Shown here: piece after piece, positions 45,676 through 54,567 of the stretch
How positions within the stretch are numbered: the first letter of the stretch is position 1
Layout of the letters: each line of letters begins with the position of its first letter
Source of the DNA: an uncultured Thermoguttaceae bacterium
Lineage (GTDB): Bacteria > Planctomycetota > Planctomycetia > Pirellulales > Thermoguttaceae
Direction of reading: 5' to 3'
NCBI GenBank assembly: GCA_938042245.1
Contig: CALIRO010000002.1
Location: 186,001 to 250,000, forward strand
DNA length: 64,000 nt
Program-made: the position numbers and the translations under genes
The notes under the pieces: generated by a model
Told to the model about the DNA's origin: nothing
What the model saw: the letters and a program-made list of their open reading frames with translations, nothing else
Database searches by the model: none

Positions 45676-46631
45676 TAAAACCTTCCAGTACTTCCGGGGG
45701 GGCATTGTTGCCTGGTCAATTGGCCGGCAGGGGTTTCGGCCCGCAGTTGGGCAATCATATCGCAGGCGGCGGCTTCGACAGCCTCCTGCCAGCGATCCGG
45801 TCCAAAGCGGTCCCGGTAGGGAGTGTTTTGGTAGGCAAACAGAATCCCCCGCGCACTCACTACTACAGCCCCTAAACCTTGGGGGTCGAACGCACCGGCC
45901 ACATCCCGGGCGGTCCCCCCTTGAGCGCCGTAGCCGGGCACCAAAAACCACACATGTGGCATGATCTGGCGCAGTTCGGCCAATTGGGCCGGGTAAGTGG
46001 CCCCTACCACTGCGCCGACCAGCCCATAGCCGCACTGGCCCACTGTCTGGCCGGCCAATCCCTCCACCCATCGGCCTACATGCAGATAGACCGGCGCGCC
46101 GTCAACCAATAGGTCTTGAAACTGCCGACTGCCGGGGTTGGAGGTTTTGACCAGAACAAAAAGGCCGGCCCCTCGATGTTTAGCTGTTTCGATGAATGGC
46201 TGCATAGCATCTTCGCCCAGATAGGGATTGACCGTCAGCGCGTCGGCGCCCCAGGGGCTTTGGCCGCCCGGCCCCAACCAGCCGTCCGCATAGGCGGCCG
46301 CCGTCGAGCCAATGTCGTTCCGCTTTCCATCCAAAATCACCAAGAGCCCCTGCTGCTGCGCATAAAGAATCACATTGGCCAGGGCCTGCATCCCAGCCGG
46401 TCCCTGTTGTTCAAAAAAGGCGGCCTGCGGCTTGACGGCCGGTACATGCCCAGCTACTGCATCAATCACCCCTTGGCAAAACCGCTCAAAGGCCAAAGCA
46501 ACCGCCGCAGGGGATTTTTCTTTCGGCACAAGCGCCAGCGGCAATCCTTCCAGCCGAGGATCCAACCCCACTACCACCGGCGCTCTGGTCCGCCGAACCG
46601 CCTCAGCCAGCCGATCCGAAAATGCCTTCAC
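45675..46631 (-). CDS. pyrF: Orotidine 5'-phosphate decarboxylase (PyrF, group 2)
   Basis: Predicted 318-residue enzyme for the last step of UMP synthesis. VVVGLDPRLEGLP, VKPQAAFFEQQG and the catalytic ILDGKRNDIGSTAAAYADGWL are the group-2 OMPDC signature; LTVNPYLGEDAMQPFI, VLVKTSNPGS and FLVPGYGAQGGTARDV follow. It starts with GTG. The last codon before the stop is TTT from the host sequence, and the TAG stop spans the target duplication and the end of MITE copy F, so the natural C-terminus was probably altered by the insertion. Confidence 0.95.
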   Translation of the reverse strand: MKAFSDRLAEAVRRTRAPVVVGLDPRLEGLPLALVPKEKSPAAVALAFERFCQGVIDAVAGHVPAVKPQAAFFEQQGPAGMQALANVILYAQQQGLLVILDGKRNDIGSTAAAYADGWLGPGGQSPWGADALTVNPYLGEDAMQPFIETAKHRGAGLFVLVKTSNPGSRQFQDLLVDGAPVYLHVGRWVEGLAGQTVGQCGYGLVGAVVGATYPAQLAELRQIMPHVWFLVPGYGAQGGTARDVAGAFDPQGLGAVVVSARGILFAYQNTPYRDRFGPDRWQEAVEAAACDMIAQLRAETPAGQLTRQQCPPGSTGRF

Positions 46632-46924
46632 AGGACGCCCTTTGGGAACTCGTTTTATGGATAAAGGTCAGATAACATTGTACCCGGAGGATTCGGCTCT
46701 TGAAGCCCCCAGGGGGACAAACCACCAGCGCCCGCTCCAATCCCGGTAACAGCGTCTGTTAAACAATAGTCAAGCAAGACACTCTTCAAGACTATGTTCC
46801 AAGAGGCCGTCGGAACCAGGGGAAAACCTGTTTCCGAGGTTTGGCGGCCCCAAGGAGTAGCCAAGCGATAGGCGATGTTGTAAGATAGCGAAAGTTTTCC
46901 CCGTTTCTCGTGGAGGACAGTCTC

Positions 46925-48514
46925 ATGCGAACGGCAACATGGATTTTGGGTTCTGTATGGTTGGTGGGTTGGTGGTGGGGATGGGCCGATGGCGTGGCCA
47001 AAGCGGCTGATCAGCCTCAGTGGGGCCATGCCTGGACCCGAAACATGGTCTCACCAGAAACGGGTCTGCCCAGCCAGTTTGATCCGGGCAAAGTGGATTC
47101 TCAGAGCGGCCAGATTGATCTAAGCAGCACCAAAAATGTGAAATGGGTGGCCCGACTGGGCAACATTACCTATGGCACGCCGGTGGTCGGCAGTGGTCGG
47201 GTGCTCATCGGCACCAATAACGCCCGGCCTCGGGATAGCCGACTCCAAGGCGATCGGGGCGTGCTGATGTGCTTTGACGAGAAAGATGGCCGGTTCCTCT
47301 GGCAGTTAAACCTACCGAAACTTACTCGGATCAAATGGGCGGATTGGTATCACATTGGCATTACCTCCGCCCCGAGCATTGAAGGCGATCGGGCCTACTT
47401 GGTCACCAATCGGGCAGAGTTAGTTTGCCTGGATCTGAAGGGGATGGCCGACGGCAATGATGGGCCGTTCCAGGACGAAGGGCGCCTTATGGCCGAGGAG
47501 GGGCAGCCGCCGCTCCAAACCGGCCCGCAGGACGCCGATATTCTCTGGCTTTTGGACATGCCCCGGCAGCTTCTGGCCGAGCCGCACAATGCCGCCAATG
47601 GGTCTCCTATGATCATCGGAGATCATTTGTACGTATGTACCTCCAACGGCGTAGAATGGACGCATCAATTTGTCGTCCACCCGGAGGCGCCCAGCCTGAT
47701 TGTGGTGGATAAAAATATCGGTAAGCTCATCGCCCGGGATCATTTCGGCATCGGCCCGGATATTACCCATGGCCAATGGAGCTCGCCAGCCATGGGCGAA
47801 GTCAACGGCCGACCTTTGGGCTTTTTCGGCGCCGGAAACGGAGTGCTTTATGCCTTCGGCCTCTTGCCGCCAGAAACCCAACCGGCAGAAAAACCACTCC
47901 TTTTGGAACCGGTGTGGAAATTCCACGGCCATCCGCTGGCCCAAACCCAGGACCAAGTCCCCGTCGATCATCAGCATAACAGCACCTCCTACCAAGTAAC
48001 CGCCAACCCAGTGTTTTACAAGAATCGGGTGTATCTGGCCTTTACGCAGGAGCCGTTCCACAACATGAAACAGGGTTGGCTGGTCTGCATCGACGCCACC
48101 AAAACAGGCGATGTAACCCGGTCGGCCATCGTCTGGTCGTATGACAAGATCGGCGCTAGCACGGCCACCGTGGCCATTGCCGATGGGCTGGTGTATGCGG
48201 TGGGCTACTACGGCACGCTGCACTGTCTGGATGCGGAGACCGGTCAGGTGTATTGGACCCATGAGATCGGCGGCCCAGCTACTGCCTCGCCCTTGGTAGC
48301 TGACGGCAAAGTCTATCTGGGCACCGCCCGACAAACCTTCTGGATCTTCCAAGCAGGCAAAGAAAAAAAGGTTCTGGCCGAAATCCGAATGCCGGATAAA
48401 ATTTATGCATCGGCAACGGCCGCCAACGGCGTCTTGTACATCCCAACCTTCCGGTTCCTGTACGCCGTGGCCGATTCGACCGCTCTAAAAGCCACTCCAG
48501 GGGCTTCCCAGTAA
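46925..48514 (+). CDS. Exported PQQ-like beta-propeller protein
   Basis: Predicted 529-residue secreted protein. The signal peptide is TWILGSVWLVGWWWGWADGVAKAA. The mature part is a pyrrolo-quinoline-quinone-like beta-propeller: VARLGNITYGTPVVGSGRVLIGTNN, GVLMCFDEKDGRFLWQLNLPK, WYHIGITSAPSIEGDRAYLVTNRAELVCLDL, ATVAIADGLVYAVGYYGTLHCLDAETGQVYWTHEIGGPATASPLVADGKVYLGT. There is no quinohaemoprotein cytochrome motif. It may be a structural or BamB-like propeller or a quinoprotein; catalytic residues were not identified. The ATG at 46925 has GTGGAGGAC upstream. Confidence 0.85.
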   Translation: MRTATWILGSVWLVGWWWGWADGVAKAADQPQWGHAWTRNMVSPETGLPSQFDPGKVDSQSGQIDLSSTKNVKWVARLGNITYGTPVVGSGRVLIGTNNARPRDSRLQGDRGVLMCFDEKDGRFLWQLNLPKLTRIKWADWYHIGITSAPSIEGDRAYLVTNRAELVCLDLKGMADGNDGPFQDEGRLMAEEGQPPLQTGPQDADILWLLDMPRQLLAEPHNAANGSPMIIGDHLYVCTSNGVEWTHQFVVHPEAPSLIVVDKNIGKLIARDHFGIGPDITHGQWSSPAMGEVNGRPLGFFGAGNGVLYAFGLLPPETQPAEKPLLLEPVWKFHGHPLAQTQDQVPVDHQHNSTSYQVTANPVFYKNRVYLAFTQEPFHNMKQGWLVCIDATKTGDVTRSAIVWSYDKIGASTATVAIADGLVYAVGYYGTLHCLDAETGQVYWTHEIGGPATASPLVADGKVYLGTARQTFWIFQAGKEKKVLAEIRMPDKIYASATAANGVLYIPTFRFLYAVADSTALKATPGASQ

Positions 48515-48587
48515 CTCTGAGGAAATTACACGTTGGTCAGTTTCAGCCGATTCTAGCGACACCATCGGATCATAGGGAAGAGGCGCG

Positions 48588-50078
48588 ATGAAGAGGCCAC
48601 GACGAAATCTTTTCGTGAGCCTGCCCTTGGAGGGTGGCTTGGGAATTCTTTTCAGCCTAGGGGGTTGCCTGCTGGTAGGCCAAGGCCAGACCCTAGAAAA
48701 GATCGGCTTCCCTGGGGCGATGCTTTCCGAGGGCCAGGCCGGGCAGAATGTTCTTTTGGCCGCCGAAACCGGCGAGTCGGCCAATCCCCAGCCTGCGGCT
48801 GCTTCCAAACAGCGGGAACTGGTGGAAACGTATCCGGACGGCAAGAAAAAGGGCGTCTATGCAATTACCGCCGACGGCGTCAAAAACGGCCCGTTCAAAG
48901 AGTTTTATCCCGACGGTAAAACCAAGGCGGAAGGGGCCTACAAACAGGAGAAGCTCCATGGGCCATACAAGGCGTTTCATCCGAACGGCAAGTTGCAGAT
49001 TCGGGCGGTCTATCGGGATGGGCAGTATTCCGGTCAAGTCGAGGAGTTCGGCGAGGATGGGCTGCTAAGGACCCGGGCTAACTATAAAGATGGCCAGTAT
49101 CACGGCCTACTTCAACAGTACGAGGGCAAACAGCTTCTGAAGGAAGAGTTTTGGCTGGACGGTCAATTGATTCTGCCCCGGACGCCTGGGATTTTGGCGG
49201 CGGAGCTGGCAGCCATCCAGAAGATGCCGGTGGAGACGGTTGGCCAACTGCCCCCGGCCACGCCTGCCGGGGTGCTTAAAGCCGTCAAAGACCCAGCCGC
49301 CCATGCCCGCCGAGAGGCCGCCCTCCGAGTGCTGATGAACTTCCGATGCCTGTGCGGCCTGCCTTACAAAGACCTCAAACTCGATTGGACCTACATCGCC
49401 CACTGCGAGGCCGCCTCCTATCTGCTTTCCAAGGTAGGTCAATTGGACCATACCCCTCCCAATCCCGGACTGCCGGATGCCGAATATCGGTTCGGCTACG
49501 AAGGCACAAGCAAATCGAATCTTTCCACCTCCGATTCACCCATCGAAGCGGTCCGTGGCTTTATGGACGATTCGGACCCCAAAAATATCGACCGGCTGGG
49601 CCATCGCCGATGGTGCCTTAATCCAGCCATGCAAAAAACAGGATTTGGCTCTGCTTGGGGCTATACGGCCATGTGGTCGATGGACCATAGCCGCACAGAA
49701 ATCCCCGATTACGATTTTGTCGCCTTTCCGCCGCGGGGGGTGGTACCTACGGCCAGCTTCCGCGGGCATTACGCCTGGAGCGTCTCGCTCAACCCCAAAA
49801 AATATCAGACCCCGGACGCCAACCAGGTAAAAGTGGAAATCCGACCAGCCAAACTGAGCCTCAAGCCCCCCGCTTTGGAAAAGGCACCTACGCCGCTGCC
49901 GATCGGCTATTTCCATGTGGATACGGGCGGCTTTGGAATTCCGAATTGCATTATTTTCCGGCCCGCCGGGTTTAAGGTGGTTCCCGGCAGCGCCTATTGG
50001 GTCGAAATCACAGGACTTAAGACCCTCCGGGGCGAAGACGCCAAACTGGGCTATTTGGTAGCCTTTATTGCTCTGTAG
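48588..50078 (+). CDS. MORN-repeat protein fused to a CAP-like domain
   Basis: Predicted 496-residue exported protein. After a hydrophobic start (LGGCLLVGQGQ), residues about 80-190 contain five MORN/YwqK-type repeats (YPDGKKKGVYAI, NGPFKEFYPDGKTKAEGAYKQ, HGPYKAFHPNGKLQIRAVYRD, YSGQVEEFGEDG, YHGLLQQYEGKQ). From about 245 a CAP/SCP-like domain follows: EAALRVLMNFRCLCGLPYKDLKLDWTYIAHCEAASYLLSKVGQLDHTPP, then DRLGHRRWCLNPAMQKTGFGSAWGYTAMW. The function is unknown; CAP domains are often secreted and interact with lipids, proteins or metals. The combination is unusual. Confidence 0.75.
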   Translation: MKRPRRNLFVSLPLEGGLGILFSLGGCLLVGQGQTLEKIGFPGAMLSEGQAGQNVLLAAETGESANPQPAAASKQRELVETYPDGKKKGVYAITADGVKNGPFKEFYPDGKTKAEGAYKQEKLHGPYKAFHPNGKLQIRAVYRDGQYSGQVEEFGEDGLLRTRANYKDGQYHGLLQQYEGKQLLKEEFWLDGQLILPRTPGILAAELAAIQKMPVETVGQLPPATPAGVLKAVKDPAAHARREAALRVLMNFRCLCGLPYKDLKLDWTYIAHCEAASYLLSKVGQLDHTPPNPGLPDAEYRFGYEGTSKSNLSTSDSPIEAVRGFMDDSDPKNIDRLGHRRWCLNPAMQKTGFGSAWGYTAMWSMDHSRTEIPDYDFVAFPPRGVVPTASFRGHYAWSVSLNPKKYQTPDANQVKVEIRPAKLSLKPPALEKAPTPLPIGYFHVDTGGFGIPNCIIFRPAGFKVVPGSAYWVEITGLKTLRGEDAKLGYLVAFIAL

Positions 50079-50312
50079 AGTGGCGGAAACCCTCCAACTG
50101 CGGGAAGGGCGAACCTCTCATCCCCCAACAGTGGTGAACTAAGATATTCCTATCGAGAGCTGTTCAAGTCTCGGCAGGGCGTCCGGCTTGTCCGCTTCGC
50201 CGGGAGTGCCGGTAGGGCAATTGTATCTCCCTGCGGGCTTGGCGGGCGCATCTGCCATTCAATGCGGGCCAATCGTTTCGGCACAATCCCCAAAGTAGGG
50301 AGTTTCTACTCT

Positions 50313-50786
50313 ATGACGCCTTCGCCAAAACCTACCCATTCCCCTCCTGAGTCTCAAAATTTCAGGCTCGACTCTCAGAATGCCGGCCCTGCTTCCCAGC
50401 CGCCAAAGGCCGAACTCCGCTTTGTGGTCTTAGAGCATGACGCGCCAAGAGGCCGACATTGGGACCTGATGCTGGAGCATGGGGGTCGGCTTCGGACCTG
50501 GGCGCTGAGTCAACCGCCGGATACACCAGGACCGATCCCCGCCGAAGCTCTGCCCGACCATCGGTTGGCGTATCTGGACTACGAAGGTCCCATTTCCGGC
50601 GGTCGAGGCGAGGTCCGCCGTTGGGATGCCGGAACGTACCAACCTCTCCCCCACGTCGAACCTACCCATACAGAAGAAGTCTATCTGTTGGAGGGCCGCC
50701 GACTTCAGGGCCGAGCTATTCTTCGCTCGGTGCCCTCGCCGGAATCCCCCTCCGCCTGGATTTTCCAATTCCAACCCACAGAGTAG
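50313..50786 (+). CDS. Stand-alone LigD-type 3'-phosphoesterase domain protein
   Basis: Predicted 157-residue protein. After a Ser/Pro-rich start, RFVVLEHDAPRGRHWDLMLEHGGRLRTWAL matches the phosphoesterase domain of bacterial DNA ligase D, including the His and Asp of the HDAXXXHXD-like metal site. DHRLAYLDYEGPISGGRGEVRRWDAGTY continues the match. In LigD this domain trims 3'-phosphates or ribonucleotides during non-homologous end joining. No Ku or ligase gene is near. The start may be the ATG at 50313 or the one at 50262. Confidence 0.8.
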   Translation: MTPSPKPTHSPPESQNFRLDSQNAGPASQPPKAELRFVVLEHDAPRGRHWDLMLEHGGRLRTWALSQPPDTPGPIPAEALPDHRLAYLDYEGPISGGRGEVRRWDAGTYQPLPHVEPTHTEEVYLLEGRRLQGRAILRSVPSPESPSAWIFQFQPTE

Positions 50787-50859
50787 ATGCCAAGAGGTTA
50801 CAAAAATCGTCCTGAGCTTTTCCCAAAGGAGAGTATTCCCAGAAAATAGCAAAAAATGT

Positions 50860-51276
50860 TCACTTAAGGTGGAAGTCGTGTTGATTTTTGTCCGGCTCCG
50901 GCCAGATGGTTACCCGCAGGGTGCTTCGTTGATTGTAAATCGGGGGGAGGAGCTGTTCGCGCACGGTATAAAACGGGCCTTCGCCGGAGGCGTTGGGCGA
51001 ATAGGTTTTTTCCGGTCCCATGGCGGTAATTTCTACCCGATAAACCCCCTTCGCATAAGGGCCGATATGTTTCGGGATCTCATACTGACCGTTTTTGATC
51101 TGGGCGCCGGTGGAAGGTCCTGAGGTTCCCTCGATGGGCACAAAGACGATTTGGCCTTCCTGGATCGGTTGGCCTTGGTAGGTTACGGTGCCCCAGACCC
51201 GCATGCCCGGCCCACTGCGGCCGCAGCCAACCGTAAAAACCAATACCAAAATCCAGCAGAATTTGGACACTTCCAT
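50860..51276 (-). CDS. Small transthyretin-like lipoprotein
   Basis: Predicted 138-residue lipoprotein. The signal ends in a lipobox VFTVGC at residue 18. The rest (VWGTVTYQGQPIQEGQIVFVPIEGTSGPSTGAQIKNGQYEIPKHIGPYAKGVYRVEITAMG) is the carboxypeptidase-regulatory/transthyretin-like fold seen in a large planctomycete lipoprotein family. AAAGGACG precedes the ATG. Function unknown. Confidence 0.82.
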   Translation of the reverse strand: MEVSKFCWILVLVFTVGCGRSGPGMRVWGTVTYQGQPIQEGQIVFVPIEGTSGPSTGAQIKNGQYEIPKHIGPYAKGVYRVEITAMGPEKTYSPNASGEGPFYTVREQLLPPIYNQRSTLRVTIWPEPDKNQHDFHLK

Positions 51277-51488
51277 AAGAACGTCCTTTACTCAGAGGGT
51301 AGCTTTGCCACCCATGGAACGGGCTCTGACGGATGCAGGCATAAACAGGATACCCATCCGAGGCCCCCTTGTGCATGGAGCACCGTGTGGTGCTCGGTAG
51401 GTATTTTGCTCCACGGGCGAGAAACTCAGTCTAACAGACTAATACTCACCTGCCCAGCTTCGCCCAGCCGGCCTTTCCTATAAAGTAG

Positions 51489-51734
51489 GATGAACTGCCG
51501 CCTGCGCGGGAATGACAAGGTTGGACCTTTCCCGCCAGGGCAGAGGCAATGGACCCCCCTGACCCGGCCAGGCTAACGGTTGGCCGGCCTCTCCCGCGGC
51601 GAGGCAGAGGCGAATAAATCCCCTCTCCTCTGTGCGGGAGAGGGGAAGCTGGGCGCACGCCCGGCGGGGTGAGGGGGCCCTGGGTGGATGGGATGGCTAT
51701 TTTTCTCATTCCCGCGCAAGCGGGAATCCAGAAC
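51489..51734. repeat. REP-bounded composite repeat (246 bp)
   Basis: Bounded by TGAACTGCCGCCTGCGCGGGAATGAC and CTCATTCCCGCGCAAGCGGGAATCCAG, which are inverted. Between them lie two CTCTCCCGCGGCGAGG / CCTCTCCTCTGTGCGGGAGAGG units and a GGCCAGGCTAACGGTTGGCC hairpin. This is the clearest example of the palindromes bracketing the CTCTCCC repeat. Confidence 0.7.
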
Positions 51735-51799
51735 AATGATGTGGGCGGCACGTGCGCACTGCTAGCCGTTCCGGTTGGGACGCCCCCGTTTCCCGGCTA

Positions 51800-53563
51800 C
51801 TAATCCCACCACCAGCTTTCCAGGGGCAGATTGGCCGGTGGACAGGCGGCAGTGTGCTGCTGTTCGGTTTTGCCGGTGTAATCATGCGGCACCGCACCGG
51901 GTTTTACCAGTTCGGCCGGGTTGATCCATACGCCGCCGCTCACACCAGCCAGGATGTAGCGGCGGTTAAACTCTCGGCTATTGACCACGCTTTCCACCTC
52001 GGTCGGGGCCGGACCATAGGCCACCGGGTAACCCGCCGGATCCAGAAAATACCAGGCTTTCCAGCCCACCTGCTCGGCAAGCCGTTCGTTCCGGATCAAA
52101 GCAGCCAGCACCGCCAAATCCGCTATGTTTCTAAGTTCACCATAAACCGGATATTTCCGGGCCAGCTCTTCCAAATGGTCGGTAAACGATTTGGCAAACA
52201 GGCGATTGGTAGGTTCGGCTTGACCAGTGTGCACCCGTTTCCCCTCAGCCGTCAAAAGTTCGTTTTCGCTTAAGACCCGGATGCCCTGCCCCTGGAGGGC
52301 AAAGGCCAGATGATCGGGACTGGCCAGCACCGCCTCATAGTGCAAGGTAAACCACCAGCGTAGTACCTCCATCGGCGGCGGGGCCATCCCCTTGGGCGCT
52401 TCAATCAGGTCCAGATAGCTTCGCACGCCAGGCACCCCCTCAGCCAATCCCATCCCGATCAGTTTCATGTGATAGTCGGCTTCGACCAGGATGCGGGCGG
52501 TACGGGTGTGGGGATCCAAGCCGTTGACTTCGATTTTCTGTCGGCCCAGGCGGCTACGAAGCTCGGCAAGCCATTTGGACTGCTCCCCAGGCCGAAGCGG
52601 CCGACCCTTCCTTTGCTCCAGATACTCTCGGAGCCGACGCAACCCCTCCTCTGTTGGAGTAATATTGCAGCCGAAGCGGGCGTCCGGCTTTTGCAGCGTG
52701 TGCCGAAATACGACGACCAGATCCTCCAAGCGAAGCACGGGCAGGCCGGTCTGGTCGCTCAAGAGGTGGCCTTCGGAGTCCGGATGCCAAGGCCCGGCAG
52801 GCCCAGCAAGAACTAAATCCTGTTGTTCAGGATAAACAAATAAATACTGAATCCGCTCTAGGCCAGCTAATACCTGCATCTGTTCGGGTAAAGACAGGCC
52901 GGATTGCAGGTACAGTTGCACCTCCCGCTCCAGCCGGGGAAGCGAGATTTTCCGAAGCCGGCTTGGCCGACGGGCATTTTCATGCAGCAGCAGGGTTCGG
53001 CTTGCTTGCCGGAGGGCGGCCAATTGCCCGGTGGCGTCTTCGGCCCCGGCCTGTTGGAGCAGACCTTGGGCGTCGATCAGCACGCCGGTCGGAAAAGGCG
53101 TTACTGCACCTGGGCCGCCTACTTCCGACCAGCTATTGGGCCGAACCGTGGAAGTGATCAGTTTGATCAAGGAGTCGAAATCCGGCTGCACCCCACCGCC
53201 GGCGCCACCCAGCGGAGTCTGAAGAACTTTTTGCAGGGCCTGGGAGCGGGTTTGCGCATCGGAAATATACCGGAGGCTCTGATAGGCGGCCTGCTGGGCG
53301 CCTGCCTGGGCCTGGGCCAAGGCGATCCGCTCGAACCACTGGTTCCGCTGGCCCGGATCGGCAATGGAACGAGCCGCCTCTAAGGCCACCGAAAACTCCC
53401 CCGCCGCCAAATAAGCGTCAATCTGCTGCGGTAAGGAGACGCCCAACTCGGTTCCTCCACCGATCATCCCAGAGCCGAGCCAACTCAAAACTGTACTTAA
53501 TAATATCATCTTCTGAAAAAAGAACCATTTTTTCATCTTTCCATCCAGATACGCCTGGTTCAT
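51800..53563 (-). CDS. DUF1598 domain protein, exported
   Basis: Predicted 587-residue secreted protein of a planctomycete-type family. The signal is WFFFQKMILLSTVLSWLGSGM. The first third is helical (EFSVALEAARSIADPGQRNQWFERIALAQAQAGAQQAAYQSLRYI). The conserved second half has IEVNGLDPHTRTARILVEADYHMKLIGMGLAEGVPGVRSYLDL and LRWWFTLHYEAVLASPDHLAFALQGQGIRVLSENELL, the DUF1598 hallmark. The ATG at 53563 has an excellent AAGGAGG; the track start 39 codons upstream is not credible. Function unknown. Confidence 0.85.
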   Translation of the reverse strand: MNQAYLDGKMKKWFFFQKMILLSTVLSWLGSGMIGGGTELGVSLPQQIDAYLAAGEFSVALEAARSIADPGQRNQWFERIALAQAQAGAQQAAYQSLRYISDAQTRSQALQKVLQTPLGGAGGGVQPDFDSLIKLITSTVRPNSWSEVGGPGAVTPFPTGVLIDAQGLLQQAGAEDATGQLAALRQASRTLLLHENARRPSRLRKISLPRLEREVQLYLQSGLSLPEQMQVLAGLERIQYLFVYPEQQDLVLAGPAGPWHPDSEGHLLSDQTGLPVLRLEDLVVVFRHTLQKPDARFGCNITPTEEGLRRLREYLEQRKGRPLRPGEQSKWLAELRSRLGRQKIEVNGLDPHTRTARILVEADYHMKLIGMGLAEGVPGVRSYLDLIEAPKGMAPPPMEVLRWWFTLHYEAVLASPDHLAFALQGQGIRVLSENELLTAEGKRVHTGQAEPTNRLFAKSFTDHLEELARKYPVYGELRNIADLAVLAALIRNERLAEQVGWKAWYFLDPAGYPVAYGPAPTEVESVVNSREFNRRYILAGVSGGVWINPAELVKPGAVPHDYTGKTEQQHTAACPPANLPLESWWWD

Positions 53564-53722
53564 GATTGGCCTCCTTGAAATGTCTGGAGCCGAAGGCTTT
53601 TGCAGGGATGAGAGAGGAATAGGTTTCCTGTTGTGTGGATGCCTACCTCCGCATGAGGATGAAAGGATTTTCTCTGGCATTCCCGAAAAGGGGCATCGCC
53701 ATTCGGCACTGTTACCGTTATT

Positions 53723-54406
53723 TTACTGCTCTGAGAGGTTTTGCAGGAGGCCTTGGTCGAGTTGGCGGATCTGCTGCATGCGGCGGGCCAGTCGCAGGCT
53801 GTGGGTTACCACGATCAGGATCATTTCCTCTTGTCGGTGGAGGTCTAGGAGCAGATCGGTGATTTGTTCGGCGGTAGTTCGGTCGAGGTTGCCGGTCGGT
53901 TCGTCGGCCAAAAGCAGCACAGGTCGGTTGATCAGTGCCCGTGCCAGGGCCACCCGCTGCCGCTGGCCGCCCGATAGTTCTCCCGGACGATGCCCAAGCC
54001 GGTCGCTGAGGCCTACCCGGTCCAAAAGCTCCTTGGCCCGCTGGATCGCTTCCGGCGGAGCCGCTCCCCAAGCCAACGTGGGAACCAACACGTTCTCCAA
54101 CACCGTACACTGCGGGAGCAAACAGGCATCCTGAAACACAAAGCCGATCTTTCGATTTCGGAACACAGCCAGTTCCGCTGGCGCCAACCGAGCTGGTTCC
54201 ACCCCGTCTAACACCACCCGGCCCGCACTAGGCGGCTCCAGCGTTCCAAGAATGTGCAGGAGGGTAGTTTTGCCAGACCCGCTGGGACCGACCACCGCCA
54301 AACTCTCACCCCGATTCATCTGGAAAGAAATCCCCCGCAAAACCTCTAACGGCCCCGTGCGAGTAGGAAACTGCTTGGTAAGATTTTCTACAATCAGCTC
54401 AGGCAT
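53723..54406 (-). CDS. ABC transporter ATP-binding protein, LolD/MacB type
   Basis: Predicted 227-residue ATPase. Walker A is GPSGSGKTTLLHILGTLEPPSAG, Q-loop FVFQDACLLP, signature LSGGQRQRVALARAL, Walker B LLLADEPTGNLD, H-loop VVTHS. The DEPTGNLD and length are those of the LolD/FtsE/MacB group that powers lipoprotein release or MacB-type export. No permease is adjacent. The prenyltransferase-repeat gene upstream on the same strand is 160 bp away, so co-transcription is possible. Confidence 0.93.
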   Translation of the reverse strand: MPELIVENLTKQFPTRTGPLEVLRGISFQMNRGESLAVVGPSGSGKTTLLHILGTLEPPSAGRVVLDGVEPARLAPAELAVFRNRKIGFVFQDACLLPQCTVLENVLVPTLAWGAAPPEAIQRAKELLDRVGLSDRLGHRPGELSGGQRQRVALARALINRPVLLLADEPTGNLDRTTAEQITDLLLDLHRQEEMILIVVTHSLRLARRMQQIRQLDQGLLQNLSEQ

Positions 54407-54567
54407 AATTCTGGCAACGTCCTACAACAGGTGCTTGCGATTGGCGGAAATCCTGCGTGGATGGAGATTCCTTAACCACTGCTAATTGTATGTAGGGGTG
54501 CCAGCATCTGTTCAACGACTACCACAGCCCGATAAAGTGACCTGCCCAACTCCTACTGATGTTGATT

